This document shows, piece by piece, positions 17,998-28,587 of a DNA stretch of 64,000 bases. A program made the translations under genes and the position numbers. The stretch spans positions 124,001 to 188,000 of the forward strand of contig NZ_WOVL01000001.1 in NCBI RefSeq assembly GCF_009737085.1. The letters are read 5' to 3'. Within the stretch, counting starts at the first letter, position 1. Each line of letters starts with the position of its first letter. The stretch is from Paenibacillus sp. NEAU-GSW1. GTDB lineage: Bacteria; Bacillota; Bacilli; Paenibacillales; Paenibacillaceae. The notes beneath the pieces were generated by a model. The model worked only from the letters and a program-made list of their open reading frames with translations, was not told where the DNA came from and ran no database searches.

Positions 17998-19212
17998 TTA
18001 GTGCTTCGCTGTTGCTGAAATGACGATATCAATGGCCTGTTCGATCGAAGTCGCTTGGCGATTCGATTTAATAAGTGAAGTGCCGATTTCCAGCGCAAGC
18101 CGCTGTGCGCGTTCGCGAGCCGTATCGTCCGGAATACGGTCGATATCAGCGACATGCGCGAGACCGACAATGCGGCGTACGATCTTGGTGCCGGCAAAGC
18201 CGATTGTGTCTTGAAGCAGGCGGTTCATGTACAAATCTTGATAACCGGCCGTCGAATTGGCGATACGGTCAACGCCGTGTTCGTTCCAAAGCGTACGGAA
18301 TTTGGCTTCGAATTTGGTCCAAATGTCGCGGACCGAATCGATCAAATAAGTACGGTAGCTTTGAAGCTCCGTTTTGTCGGAGATCCAGTGGCCTTGCCCC
18401 GCATAGTTGAGCAGCAGGTTGGCAATAACCGCGCCAATATCGAAGCCGATCGGACCATAGTATGCGAATTCGGGGTCGATGACTTTGGTCGAGTCCGCCT
18501 TAACGAACACGCTGCCCGTATGAAGGTCGCCGTGCAGCAGCGCTTGCGCGCCAGTCAGAAACTTCTCGCGCAGCAGCGCGACTTCCAAATGAAGCGCCTG
18601 ATCTTCGCGCAATGCCGCCGCCGCGTCCTCAATAGCCGGCTCATAATTGTTGTTGTTCGATACCGTGTAAGGGTCGTCGAATATAAGGTCTTCCGTTATT
18701 TTGCACAAATCCGGATTAATGAACTCTTTCACGCGCAATTTTTTATCCTGCTGATTCAAGCCCAGATCGGATGTGAAGAACAGGGTGCGCGCAATAAACG
18801 TCGAGATGTCCTCTGCAAATTTCGGATAGCGCACGCCGTTGATCAATCCTTGGCGCATAATAATATGATCGCTTAAATCTTCCATAATCGTAAGCGCCAG
18901 ATCAGCGTCATAACGATAAACAACAGGCGCCAGTCCAGGCGCGAGCTTGTTCTGAAGAATTAACGCTTCGCTTTCAATCCGCGCGCGGTCGAGCGAGAGC
19001 GGCCAGGATTCGCCTACGACTTTGGCGTAAGGCAGCGCTTGTTTCAGAATTAAGCTTTTGCCGCTGTCGGCATCTGTAATATGAAAGACAAGGTTAAGAT
19101 TGCCGTCGCCGATTTCACGGGATTTCAATTGCGCGCCCGCTGGAAATATGCCTTCGACGGAACGGGCAATTTCAATCGCTTCTTGCTCGGTTAAAGGATG
19201 ATAAGCAGACAT
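17998..19212 (-). CDS. mtnK: 5-methylthioribose kinase
   Basis: The 404-aa choline-kinase-like protein begins MSAYHPLTEQEAIEIARSVEGIFP and contains LILKQALPYAKVVGESWPLS (nucleotide-binding lysine region), ALLHGDLHTGSVFV near residue 225 (catalytic HGDLHTGS loop) and VIDPEFAYYGPIGFDIGA near 250 (DPEF metal motif). It phosphorylates methylthioribose, the first committed salvage step. The ATG at 19212 follows GGAGGTGGACAACC; an upstream extension to 19251 is rejected. It is transcribed with mtnA from a SigA-like promoter at 19268-19296. Confidence 0.97.
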   Translation of the reverse strand: MSAYHPLTEQEAIEIARSVEGIFPAGAQLKSREIGDGNLNLVFHITDADSGKSLILKQALPYAKVVGESWPLSLDRARIESEALILQNKLAPGLAPVVYRYDADLALTIMEDLSDHIIMRQGLINGVRYPKFAEDISTFIARTLFFTSDLGLNQQDKKLRVKEFINPDLCKITEDLIFDDPYTVSNNNNYEPAIEDAAAALREDQALHLEVALLREKFLTGAQALLHGDLHTGSVFVKADSTKVIDPEFAYYGPIGFDIGAVIANLLLNYAGQGHWISDKTELQSYRTYLIDSVRDIWTKFEAKFRTLWNEHGVDRIANSTAGYQDLYMNRLLQDTIGFAGTKIVRRIVGLAHVADIDRIPDDTARERAQRLALEIGTSLIKSNRQATSIEQAIDIVISATAKH

Positions 19213-19267
19213 GGTTGTCCACCTCCAAATATATTTAGGTCGTAATGCCAAGTATTCTACTCCGCTT

Positions 19268-19296
19268 AGTATACCCGATTATTTTTCGCCTTGGAA
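19268..19296 (-). promoter_or_regulatory. SigA-type promoter of mtnK-mtnA
   Basis: On the minus strand TTCCAA (complement of 19291-19296), 17 nt, then TATACT (complement of 19268-19273) fits a housekeeping promoter. The 5' leader is only about 50 nt, too short for a SAM-I riboswitch. Confidence 0.65.
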
Positions 19297-19306
19297 TACC
19301 TACAAA

Positions 19307-19315
19307 TGATATAAT
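19307..19315 (+). promoter_or_regulatory. Extended -10 promoter of the DUF1802 gene
   Basis: TG-A-TATAAT (19307-19315) is a perfect extended -10 element, 42 nt before the start codon. No good -35 lies at 17 nt. It is back to back with the mtnK promoter. Confidence 0.55.
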
Positions 19316-19356
19316 GGATTACCGTAAAGGACAAGTTTGGATTGGGGGGGATTGAA

Positions 19357-19956
19357 ATGGCTGCAACTTATCCGATTGCTTTAAAAGAATGGGCCGTAAC
19401 AGTCAAGGCGCTTCAGCAAGGCAAGCTGATTCTTGTCATGCGCAAGGGCGGCATCGTGGAGGAAACGCGGGATTTTCAGCTGGTAAGTCCGGGGTTTTAT
19501 CTGATGCCGGCATATGAGCATCAAAAGGAGCATTTGCTGAAAGAGCAGCATCAAGGACATATTCAGTCGACGCTGGCGCAATTGTCGGAGCATCCGGACA
19601 CGATGCGGATCGAAGCGTACGCGGAAGCGGTAGAGGATATAGAGATTACCGACCAGGAAACGCTGAACAAGCTGCTCGATTTTCATATTTGGACAGACAA
19701 CTTCGCTGAAGAGCGTTTGAAGTGGAAGCGGACCAAGCCGCTGCATCTGCTGCTGCTTCGCGTTTATGAGCTTGAAGAGGCGATCGAATTGCCGATGATG
19801 CCGGCTTATACCGGATGCAAATCTTGGGTGCAACTGGAAGAAGGGTTTACGCAATTACATAGTGCCCAGGTTCCGCTTCCCGAGATGAAGCAAGTTATTC
19901 CGGAGAGTGAATTGCAAGAGCAAATCGAGAGGATAAAAAAGACAATTTTAGGCTAA
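19357..19956 (+). CDS. DUF1802 family protein
   Basis: The 199-aa soluble protein starts MAATYPIALKEWAVTVKALQQGKLILVMRKGGIVEETRDF, a pattern typical of DUF1802 (ALKEW near the N-terminus, then an IL-x-RKGGI strand). Further on it has FLMPAYEHQ-like and FHIWTDNFAEERLKWKRTKPLHLLLLRVYEL segments. The biochemical role is unknown. The start is ATG 19357, with GGGGGG six nt upstream; the in-frame TTG at 19342 lies within or before that SD and is rejected. Confidence 0.85.
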   Translation: MAATYPIALKEWAVTVKALQQGKLILVMRKGGIVEETRDFQLVSPGFYLMPAYEHQKEHLLKEQHQGHIQSTLAQLSEHPDTMRIEAYAEAVEDIEITDQETLNKLLDFHIWTDNFAEERLKWKRTKPLHLLLLRVYELEEAIELPMMPAYTGCKSWVQLEEGFTQLHSAQVPLPEMKQVIPESELQEQIERIKKTILG

Positions 19957-20002
19957 TTCGACAAGAGGGAGACATATTTTTTAACCCGAAAGGCATCTCG
20001 CA

Positions 20003-20031
20003 TTGCTTTATAACAAAACTTATAATAAAAT
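20003..20031 (+). promoter_or_regulatory. SigA-type promoter of the suf operon
   Basis: TTGCTT (20003-20008), 17 nt, TAAAAT (20026-20031) fits a housekeeping promoter. The sufC ATG lies about 205 nt downstream, leaving a long leader in which I see no recognised riboswitch. Confidence 0.55.
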
Positions 20032-20037
20032 AATTAT

Positions 20038-20056
20038 TGAGAATCAATGAGAATCA
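20038..20056 (+). promoter_or_regulatory. Fur-like operator at the suf promoter (tentative)
   Basis: TGAGAATCA occurs twice with a 10-bp period, at 20038-20046 and 20048-20056, directly downstream of the -10 element, where a repressor would block initiation. Each copy differs at one base from TGATAATCA, the left half of the B. subtilis Fur consensus. By eye the full 19-bp Fur consensus matches at only 11-12 positions, so this is a candidate. Confidence 0.4.
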
Positions 20057-20237
20057 CTCTACAATGCTTCGACAGTTTTATCGCTAGTTTTAGTGACCAA
20101 GCGAAAACGGCTAAGGCTGCTCATTGGCGGCATCAGCAATCGTTCAGCGAGGGAAATATAAGCGAATTTATAAGACCGTTGTTGATATATAGAGTGGCAC
20201 GAGCCGACTATACCAACCATGGAGGGATAAGCATATT

Positions 20238-21017
20238 ATGGCAACAAAATTTGTCATCGACGGCCTGAAGGCCGAGATCGAAGGAAAAGAAATTTTAAAA
20301 GGAATCAACCTTGAAATTAAAGGCGGAGAGATCCACGCGATTATGGGTCCAAACGGTACGGGTAAAAGTACGCTTGCATCCGCGCTGATGGGTCATCCGA
20401 AATATGAAGTAACGGAAGGCACTGCTGAATTGAACGGCGAAGACTTGCTCGAAATGGGCGTTGACGAGCGCGCTCGCGCAGGCCTGTTCCTGGCTATGCA
20501 ATATCCAAGCGAAATTCCAGGCGTTACAAACTCCGACTTCCTGCGCAGCGCAATTAACGCTCGCCGCGAAGAAGGCAACGAAATCTCCCTGATCAAATTC
20601 ATCCGCCAAATGGAAGGCAAAATGAAAGATTTGGAGATGAACCCAGAATTCGCTCATCGTTACCTGAACGAAGGCTTCTCGGGCGGCGAGAAAAAACGGA
20701 ATGAAATTTTGCAAATGACGATGCTGGATCCGAAAATCGTCGTACTCGACGAGATTGACTCCGGTCTGGACATCGACGCTCTCAAAATCGTTTCGAACGG
20801 CGTTAACGCAATGCGTTCGGAAGATCGCGGATTCCTGATCATCACTCATTACCAGCGCTTGCTGAACTATATTACACCTGACTTCGTACACGTTATGATG
20901 CAAGGCCGTATCGTGAAATCGGGCGGTCCTGAGCTTGCAGAGCGTTTGGAAAACGAAGGTTACGACTGGGTTAAAGAAGAACTGGGCATCGTAGACGAAA
21001 CGATTGGCCAGGCCTAA
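20238..21017 (+). CDS. sufC: Fe-S cluster assembly ATPase SufC
   Basis: The 259-aa ABC ATPase has Walker [15 protein letters not shown] near residue 37, the signature [15 protein letters not shown] near 147 and Walker [20 protein letters not shown] near 167; the SGLDIDAL form is typical of SufC. It energises the SufBCD scaffold for iron-sulfur cluster assembly in the cytosol. It is the first gene of sufCDSUB, with SD GGAGGG somewhat far (about 11 nt) from the ATG. Confidence 0.98.
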   Translation: MATKFVIDGLKAEIEGKEILKGINLEIKGGEIHAIMGPNGTGKSTLASALMGHPKYEVTEGTAELNGEDLLEMGVDERARAGLFLAMQYPSEIPGVTNSDFLRSAINARREEGNEISLIKFIRQMEGKMKDLEMNPEFAHRYLNEGFSGGEKKRNEILQMTMLDPKIVVLDEIDSGLDIDALKIVSNGVNAMRSEDRGFLIITHYQRLLNYITPDFVHVMMQGRIVKSGGPELAERLENEGYDWVKEELGIVDETIGQA

Positions 21018-21038
21018 GCGGAGAAGGAGGCATAACGG

Positions 21039-23978
<2,940 letters not shown>

Positions 23979-24017
23979 AATGAAACGGTTCTGATTAAGA
24001 AAAGGGGAGTGAATGCA

Positions 24018-25415
24018 ATGGCTAAACAAATGCCTGAAATGGAAGAGTATAAGTACGGTTTCCGCGACGAGCATAAAGCAGTATTCCAATCCGGTAAAGG
24101 ATTGACCGAAGAAGTTGTGCGTACGATTTCAGAGATGAAAGGCGAGCCGCAATGGATGCTCGAATTCCGTCTGAAATCGCTCGAGCAATTCAACAAAATG
24201 CCGATGCCTAAATGGGGCGGCGACCTGGATGAGCTTGATTTCAACGATATCCAATACTATGTAAAGCCTTCCGAGAAGCAAGGCAAAACATGGGAAGAAG
24301 TACCGCAAGAAATTAAAGAAACGTTTGACAAGCTGGGCATTCCGGAAGCGGAGCAAAAGTTCCTTGCCGGCGTATCGGCTCAATACGAGTCCGAGGTCGT
24401 TTACCACAGCATGCAAGAGGATCTGGAGAAGCAGGGCGTTATTTTTACCGATATGGATACCGCTCTTCGCGAGCATCCGGAACTCGTTAAAGAATATTTC
24501 AGCACGATCATTCCGCGTACCGACAATAAATTCGCGGCTTTGAACAGTGCGGTATGGTCGGGCGGCAGCTTTATTTATGTTCCAAAAGGCGTAAAATGCG
24601 AAATTCCGCTGCAAGCGTACTTCCGCATCAACTCCGAGAACATGGGCCAGTTCGAGCGTACGCTCATCATTGCTGACGAGGACAGCTTCGTACATTACGT
24701 AGAAGGCTGTACTGCTCCTGTATACAGCACGAACTCGCTGCATAGCGCGGTCGTTGAAATTCTCGTTAAGAAAAACGCTCGCTGCCGTTATACGACAATC
24801 CAAAACTGGGCGCCAAACATCTACAACCTCGTTACAAAACGCGCGGTTGCAGAAGAGAACGCGACGATGGAATGGGTTGACGGCAACATCGGTTCCAAAC
24901 TGACGATGAAATACCCGGCAGTCGTTCTGAAAGGCCGCGGCGCAAAAGGCATGGTATTGTCCATTGCTGTTGCGGGCAAAGGCCAGCATCAGGACGCAGG
25001 AGCGAAAATGCTCCACCTGGCGCCTGACACGACTTCCACAATCGTATCGAAATCGATCAGTAAGCATGGCGGCAAAGTAACGTACCGCGGTCTTGCATCG
25101 TTCGGACGCAACTCCGCCGGTTCGAAGTCGAACATCAAATGTGATACGCTCATTCTCGATAACCAATCGACGTCCGATACGATCCCGTACAACGAGATCA
25201 TGAACGACGACATTACGCTTGAGCACGAAGCAACCGTATCGAAAGTGTCCGAGGATCAGCTGTTCTACCTGATGAGCCGCGGCCTTAGCGAAGCGGAAGC
25301 GACGCAAATGATCGTAATGGGCTTCATCGAGCCATTCACGAAAGAACTTCCGATGGAATACGCCGTAGAGATGAACCGTCTCATCAAGTTTGAGATGGAA
25401 GGCTCGATCGGTTAA
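24018..25415 (+). CDS. sufB: Fe-S cluster assembly protein SufB
   Basis: The 465-aa scaffold protein has the SufB pattern: [18 protein letters not shown] near the N-terminus, [24 protein letters not shown] near 190, [13 protein letters not shown] near 235, a beta-helix core and [18 protein letters not shown] near the C-terminus. The start is ATG 24018 (SD AAAGGGGAG), nine nt inside the longest frame (GTG 24009). It is the last gene of the operon and is followed 10 nt later by a terminator, completing the order C-D-S-U-B. Confidence 0.98.
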   Translation: MAKQMPEMEEYKYGFRDEHKAVFQSGKGLTEEVVRTISEMKGEPQWMLEFRLKSLEQFNKMPMPKWGGDLDELDFNDIQYYVKPSEKQGKTWEEVPQEIKETFDKLGIPEAEQKFLAGVSAQYESEVVYHSMQEDLEKQGVIFTDMDTALREHPELVKEYFSTIIPRTDNKFAALNSAVWSGGSFIYVPKGVKCEIPLQAYFRINSENMGQFERTLIIADEDSFVHYVEGCTAPVYSTNSLHSAVVEILVKKNARCRYTTIQNWAPNIYNLVTKRAVAEENATMEWVDGNIGSKLTMKYPAVVLKGRGAKGMVLSIAVAGKGQHQDAGAKMLHLAPDTTSTIVSKSISKHGGKVTYRGLASFGRNSAGSKSNIKCDTLILDNQSTSDTIPYNEIMNDDITLEHEATVSKVSEDQLFYLMSRGLSEAEATQMIVMGFIEPFTKELPMEYAVEMNRLIKFEMEGSIG

Positions 25416-25425
25416 ACGAATAAGT

Positions 25426-25457
25426 AAAAAGAGCTGCTGAAAAGCGGCTCTTTTTTT
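25426..25457 (+). terminator. Terminator of the suf operon
   Basis: AAAAAGAGCTGCT (25426-25438) pairs with AGCGGCTC plus T-run (25443-25457) across a short GAAA-type loop, with seven T residues. Confidence 0.9.
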
Positions 25458-25657
25458 ATTTGACTGATTACTCGGCATGATATATGGTTGCTTGCTGGCT
25501 GTATGAATATTTGACGTGGTGACGGCTGTAGCCCCAATAACTCGAACCTGCACGTAGCCGCGGATAATGCAGAATAGGATGGATATTGAGTAATAGTCAT
25601 TGAAGTACATTGCAATTTAGCCGGAGATAGAGTGCGTGTGGGTGAATGGATGGATGT

Positions 25658-25721
25658 TTGGTTGGCTAGATGGTTTGACGGATGGTTGATTGGTTGGCTA
25701 GATGGTTTAACGGATGGTTGG
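25658..25721. repeat. 32-bp tandem repeat, two copies
   Basis: Copies at 25658-25689 and 25690-25721 begin TTGGTTGGCTAGATGGTTT and differ at only two positions. The flanking sequence (25640-25660) is made of shorter GGATG/TTGG units, as expected from slippage. No coding frame is convincing here. Confidence 0.8.
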
Positions 25722-25935
25722 ATTAACGAAGCAGGTTCGCTGATTAGCGAAACATACTTCGTTAATGCCAGCAGGAAATTGCTCAGATAAGGCTAGTGCG
25801 AAGCTGGATTCGCTAATAGCGAAGGCTCGTTCTCGAATAGCGAACTTTACTTCGTTGGGGCTTCAATCCGGTTGAAAATAGGCTCGATTAGCGAAAATAG
25901 CTTCGCTATAAAGCGAACCGGCTTCGCTAATGGCC
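25720..25935. repeat. Direct repeat copy 1 (about 216 bp) rich in TTCGCT/AGCGAA palindromes
   Basis: The segment is repeated 327 bp downstream with about 90 percent identity by eye. It contains nested inverted repeats: ATTAACGAAG (25722-25731) with CTTCGTTAAT (25757-25766), enclosing TTCGCT (25736-25741) with AGCGAA (25746-25751). TTCGCT/AGCGAA pairs recur through the copy. There is no open frame of credible coding character. Confidence 0.8.
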
Positions 25936-26046
25936 GTAAGGAGTATTAAATTTAGTTGGCAGTCGCGCCGTGCATTCAAATTGCGAGTGTACAAATACAA
26001 TCGTTTAAATGCGACTACATAGCGCGCAAATGCCGACAGTGTATTC

Positions 26047-26262
26047 GGATTAACGAAGCAGGTTCGCTGATTAGCGAAATAAACTTCGTTAATGGCAGCA
26101 GGAAATTGCTCAGATAAGGCTAGAGTGAAGCTGGATTCGCTAATAGCGAAGGCTCGTTCTCGAATAGCGAATTTTGCCTCGTTCGGGGGTACATGCGGTT
26201 GGAAATAGGCTCGATTAGCGAAAATAGCTTCGTAAATTAGCGAAAGTGCTTCGTTAATGTCG
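26047..26262. repeat. Direct repeat copy 2 (about 216 bp)
   Basis: This copy starts at the same GGATTAACGAAGCAGG junction as copy 1 and follows it closely for about 150 bp, then diverges by small substitutions and indels while keeping the palindromic units. The 110 bp between the copies hold no recognisable feature. Confidence 0.8.
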
Positions 26263-26290
26263 CGGAACATATAGGTTTTGAGCAATTAGC

Positions 26291-26434
26291 GAAATGACGA
26301 AAGGACGAAATGACGAAAAGAGGAAAAGACGAAATGACGAAAATACGAAATGACGAAAGGACGAAAAGACGAAAAGACGAAATGACAAAAAGACAAAAAG
26401 ACAAAAAGACGAAAAGACAAGAAGACGAAAAGAC
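26291..26434. repeat. 8-bp tandem repeat, 18 units of GAAAWGAC type
   Basis: Eighteen consecutive octamers read GAAATGAC, GAAAGGAC, GAAAAGAC or AAAAAGAC in exact 8-nt register. The array starts right after GCAATTAGC at the end of repeat copy 2 and ends before a hairpin downstream of an HD-GYP gene. The minus-strand ORF across it (SFRLFVFS-like repeats) merely reflects the repeat. Confidence 0.88.
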
Positions 26435-26441
26435 AAGAATA

Positions 26442-26483
26442 AGGCAGATTTATAAGTGGAATACACCGCTTATAAATCTGCCT
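26442..26483 (-). terminator. Hairpin, probable terminator of the HD-GYP gene
   Basis: AGGCAGATTTATAAG (26442-26456) pairs perfectly with CTTATAAATCTGCCT (26469-26483) across a 12-nt loop. It lies 20 nt beyond the stop of the minus-strand gene. The following T content is modest (TATTCTTGTCTT on minus). Confidence 0.65.
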
Positions 26484-26502
26484 GAGTAAATTAATGTTGA
26501 TA

Positions 26503-27561
26503 TTAAATCAATACTTCTTTAATCTCGTAATCGCGCTCAATCGTCATGTCAATGAACCTGTCGCCGATTTGAATGAGCGGGCGGAAAAATTCGGTAGGAT
26601 GAGTCATAATAATGACACCCGTTTCTCCAGATTCCAACAGTGCTTTTTTGCCGATGAAATTAGGAATCATATGCTTGATAAATGTATGTGTCGTATGTGC
26701 GTCCAGCTCGGAGAAGCTCAACTTGAACAGCTCTTTCAGCACGAACAGCAAATCCCGTTTCTTCCGGTAGACGCGCTCGGAAATCATGGCGCTGTAAATG
26801 TCGACGACCGCAATAATTTTTGAAACCGGATGAATGCTGTCTCCAGTGAGACCGTACGGATAACCGCTGCCGTCGTTGCGCTCGTGATGCTGCAGCGCAC
26901 TTACCGCCAAGTAGGGCTCGTCGGAAAAAGATTGTTCAATTATCTCATGCCCGTACTGGGCATGCTTTTTAACTTCATCAAATTCTTCTGTCGTCAGCTT
27001 CGCCGGCTTGTTCAAAATCGTATCCGATATGCGGCTTTTGCCAATATCGTGCAGAAACCCTGCTTTGCCGATTTGAAGTGATTCTTCATTGGTATAATCG
27101 AGCCATGTTGCAAGGTAATAAGACAACATGCCTACTTGTACGGAGTGTTGATAAGTATAGTCGTCCGTTGTATTTAGGAGCAAAAGCATCGAGACGACGT
27201 CGCGCTCCAATTGGAAATTTTTAATTAAAGGCAGGAAAGCATTCTGGACTTCTTCGTCATTGATAACGCCTTCATTTGTAGCTTTGCGGAATAAATCTTG
27301 GAAGCCCTTCACAGCATTCTTGTAGTCAGGCTGGACCGAAGGAAGCCATTTCGGGCTGACGATTGATTCCAGCGAGCGATCTGGGAATGGCTCTGTGTGG
27401 CGTTCTTGCACATCAACATAATCAATGTGATGCTGAAGTAATTTGGAAATATCTGGATTATGCAGAACGGTTCCTTTGGAAAGCACATGCAGCCCGTAAG
27501 AATTGAAGGTATCTTTAATTAAAAGGTCGCCTTCTAGTAAATCTGTAACATGAACCCTCAT
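26503..27561 (-). CDS. HD-GYP domain protein (cyclic-di-GMP phosphodiesterase)
   Basis: The 352-aa protein has an N-terminal domain of about 115 residues (MRVHVTDLLEGDLLIKDTF onward), then an HD-GYP domain with HDIGKSRI near residue 177 and HHERNDGSGYPYGL near 235, both complete. HD-GYP proteins hydrolyse cyclic-di-GMP. The start is ATG 27561 with SD GGGGTG five nt upstream; the longest frame (27591) adds ten unlike residues. A SigA-type promoter lies at 27597-27625, so it is probably a single-gene transcript. A second HD-GYP gene lies 3.6 kb downstream on the other strand. Confidence 0.9.
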   Translation of the reverse strand: MRVHVTDLLEGDLLIKDTFNSYGLHVLSKGTVLHNPDISKLLQHHIDYVDVQERHTEPFPDRSLESIVSPKWLPSVQPDYKNAVKGFQDLFRKATNEGVINDEEVQNAFLPLIKNFQLERDVVSMLLLLNTTDDYTYQHSVQVGMLSYYLATWLDYTNEESLQIGKAGFLHDIGKSRISDTILNKPAKLTTEEFDEVKKHAQYGHEIIEQSFSDEPYLAVSALQHHERNDGSGYPYGLTGDSIHPVSKIIAVVDIYSAMISERVYRKKRDLLFVLKELFKLSFSELDAHTTHTFIKHMIPNFIGKKALLESGETGVIIMTHPTEFFRPLIQIGDRFIDMTIERDYEIKEVLI

Positions 27562-27596
27562 CACTGCACCCCAATTTGAGTAATTATTCATCTCTT

Positions 27597-27625
27597 ATAG
27601 TAGCAACGAATGATAGGATTGGCAA
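27597..27625 (-). promoter_or_regulatory. SigA-type promoter of the HD-GYP gene
   Basis: On minus, TTGCCA (complement of 27620-27625), 17 nt, TACTAT (complement of 27597-27602), about 36 nt before the start codon. Confidence 0.55.
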
Positions 27626-27719
27626 TAAGTGAGAGGTAAAATAATGACTTTATTACTACTATTTTCGACGGGAATAAATGAAGTTTGTCGAACGGTGTCA
27701 TTTTATTAAAATACTCCAA

Positions 27720-28454
27720 TTAAAATCCTTCTAAAGGAGTGTTCGGCTTCCAAGGACCTAGCTGATGTCCCTTCCATTCCGAGCCGTCTTCCCATATTTC
27801 TTTTTTCCAGATCGGGACGATTTGTTTTAATCGTTCGATAGCATAGCGGCTTGCTTCGTAGCAGCTTTCGCGATGCGGCGATGAAACGGCAATGACGACG
27901 CTGGTCTCGGCAATGCCCACGGCGCCTATGCGATGCGTAATCGCGCATAACGTGCCCGGCCAGCGCTCAGCCAGCTCTTCCCCGATGCTCGCCATCATTT
28001 TTACAGCCATTGGCTCATAAGCCTCGTACTCGAGTCTTACTGTGCGTTTGCCATGCGTCCATTCTCTTGTCGTGCCGACAAAGGCAAGGGCGGCGCCGTG
28101 ATCGGCTGTAATGACTTTGGCAAGCACTTCATTGCTGTCGATGGCTTGATCCGTAATAACATAAGGATTACTGCTGCGATTCGGCTCGCTGTCAGCAGGC
28201 TCGCCTCCCGATACTGGCGGAAGAAGGGCAAGCTCGTCTGATGCTCGAACAATCGAATCGTCAGAAGCATAGGTTTGATTGCATGCGACAAATGAAATGA
28301 GAAGCAAATCGGCATGCTCTTTATATTGATCGGCAAGCAGCTGCTTGAGCTGTGCGGCAGTCATTTGTTGTTCTTCGGCAGCGAAGCTGATCCGGCTGGC
28401 CCCGAAACGTTCCGGAAGTCCTGCAAATAATTGGATTGTCCAGTTGAATTCCAT
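27720..28454 (-). CDS. MoaD-MoaE fusion (molybdopterin synthase)
   Basis: The 244-aa protein joins a MoaD-like ubiquitin fold (residues 1-84: WTIQLFAGLPERFG to ELALLPPVSGG) to a MoaE catalytic domain (about 97-244: HGAALAFVGTTRE, HRIGAVGIAETSVVIAVSSPHR, VPIWKKE). Together they convert cyclic pyranopterin phosphate to molybdopterin. MoaD must present a free C-terminal Gly-Gly thiocarboxylate; here Gly83-Gly84 is followed by Glu and a linker, so cleavage may be needed. ATG 28454 follows GAGG; seven upstream residues are rejected. It is divergent from moaA. Confidence 0.93.
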   Translation of the reverse strand: MEFNWTIQLFAGLPERFGASRISFAAEEQQMTAAQLKQLLADQYKEHADLLLISFVACNQTYASDDSIVRASDELALLPPVSGGEPADSEPNRSSNPYVITDQAIDSNEVLAKVITADHGAALAFVGTTREWTHGKRTVRLEYEAYEPMAVKMMASIGEELAERWPGTLCAITHRIGAVGIAETSVVIAVSSPHRESCYEASRYAIERLKQIVPIWKKEIWEDGSEWKGHQLGPWKPNTPLEGF

Positions 28455-28587
28455 GTTAATTAACCTCACAAGCAATAGGATAGTATGGTTATAAGCATAT
28501 CATAATAGGCTGAAAAATGTTATGCTAAAGACAGAAGAGGTGTGAATTTGAGCGGAGCTCAAATTCCTGAAGTAAGGAGTGGACGGC

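Noticed and set aside
20047..20268. 73-codon ORF upstream of and overlapping sufC
   Set aside because: Lies in the suf leader, lacks an SD and overlaps the sufC start.
24129..25610. 493-codon minus-strand ORF opposite sufB
   Set aside because: Shadow of sufB; it also runs through the suf terminator, which coding sequence would not do.
26254..26466. 70-codon minus-strand ORF with SFRLFVFSSF repeats
   Set aside because: It only translates the 8-bp tandem array; it has no SD and no conserved feature.
25458..26502. Possible CRISPR array
   Set aside because: Repeats are direct duplications and tandem units without regular unique spacers, and no cas genes are near.
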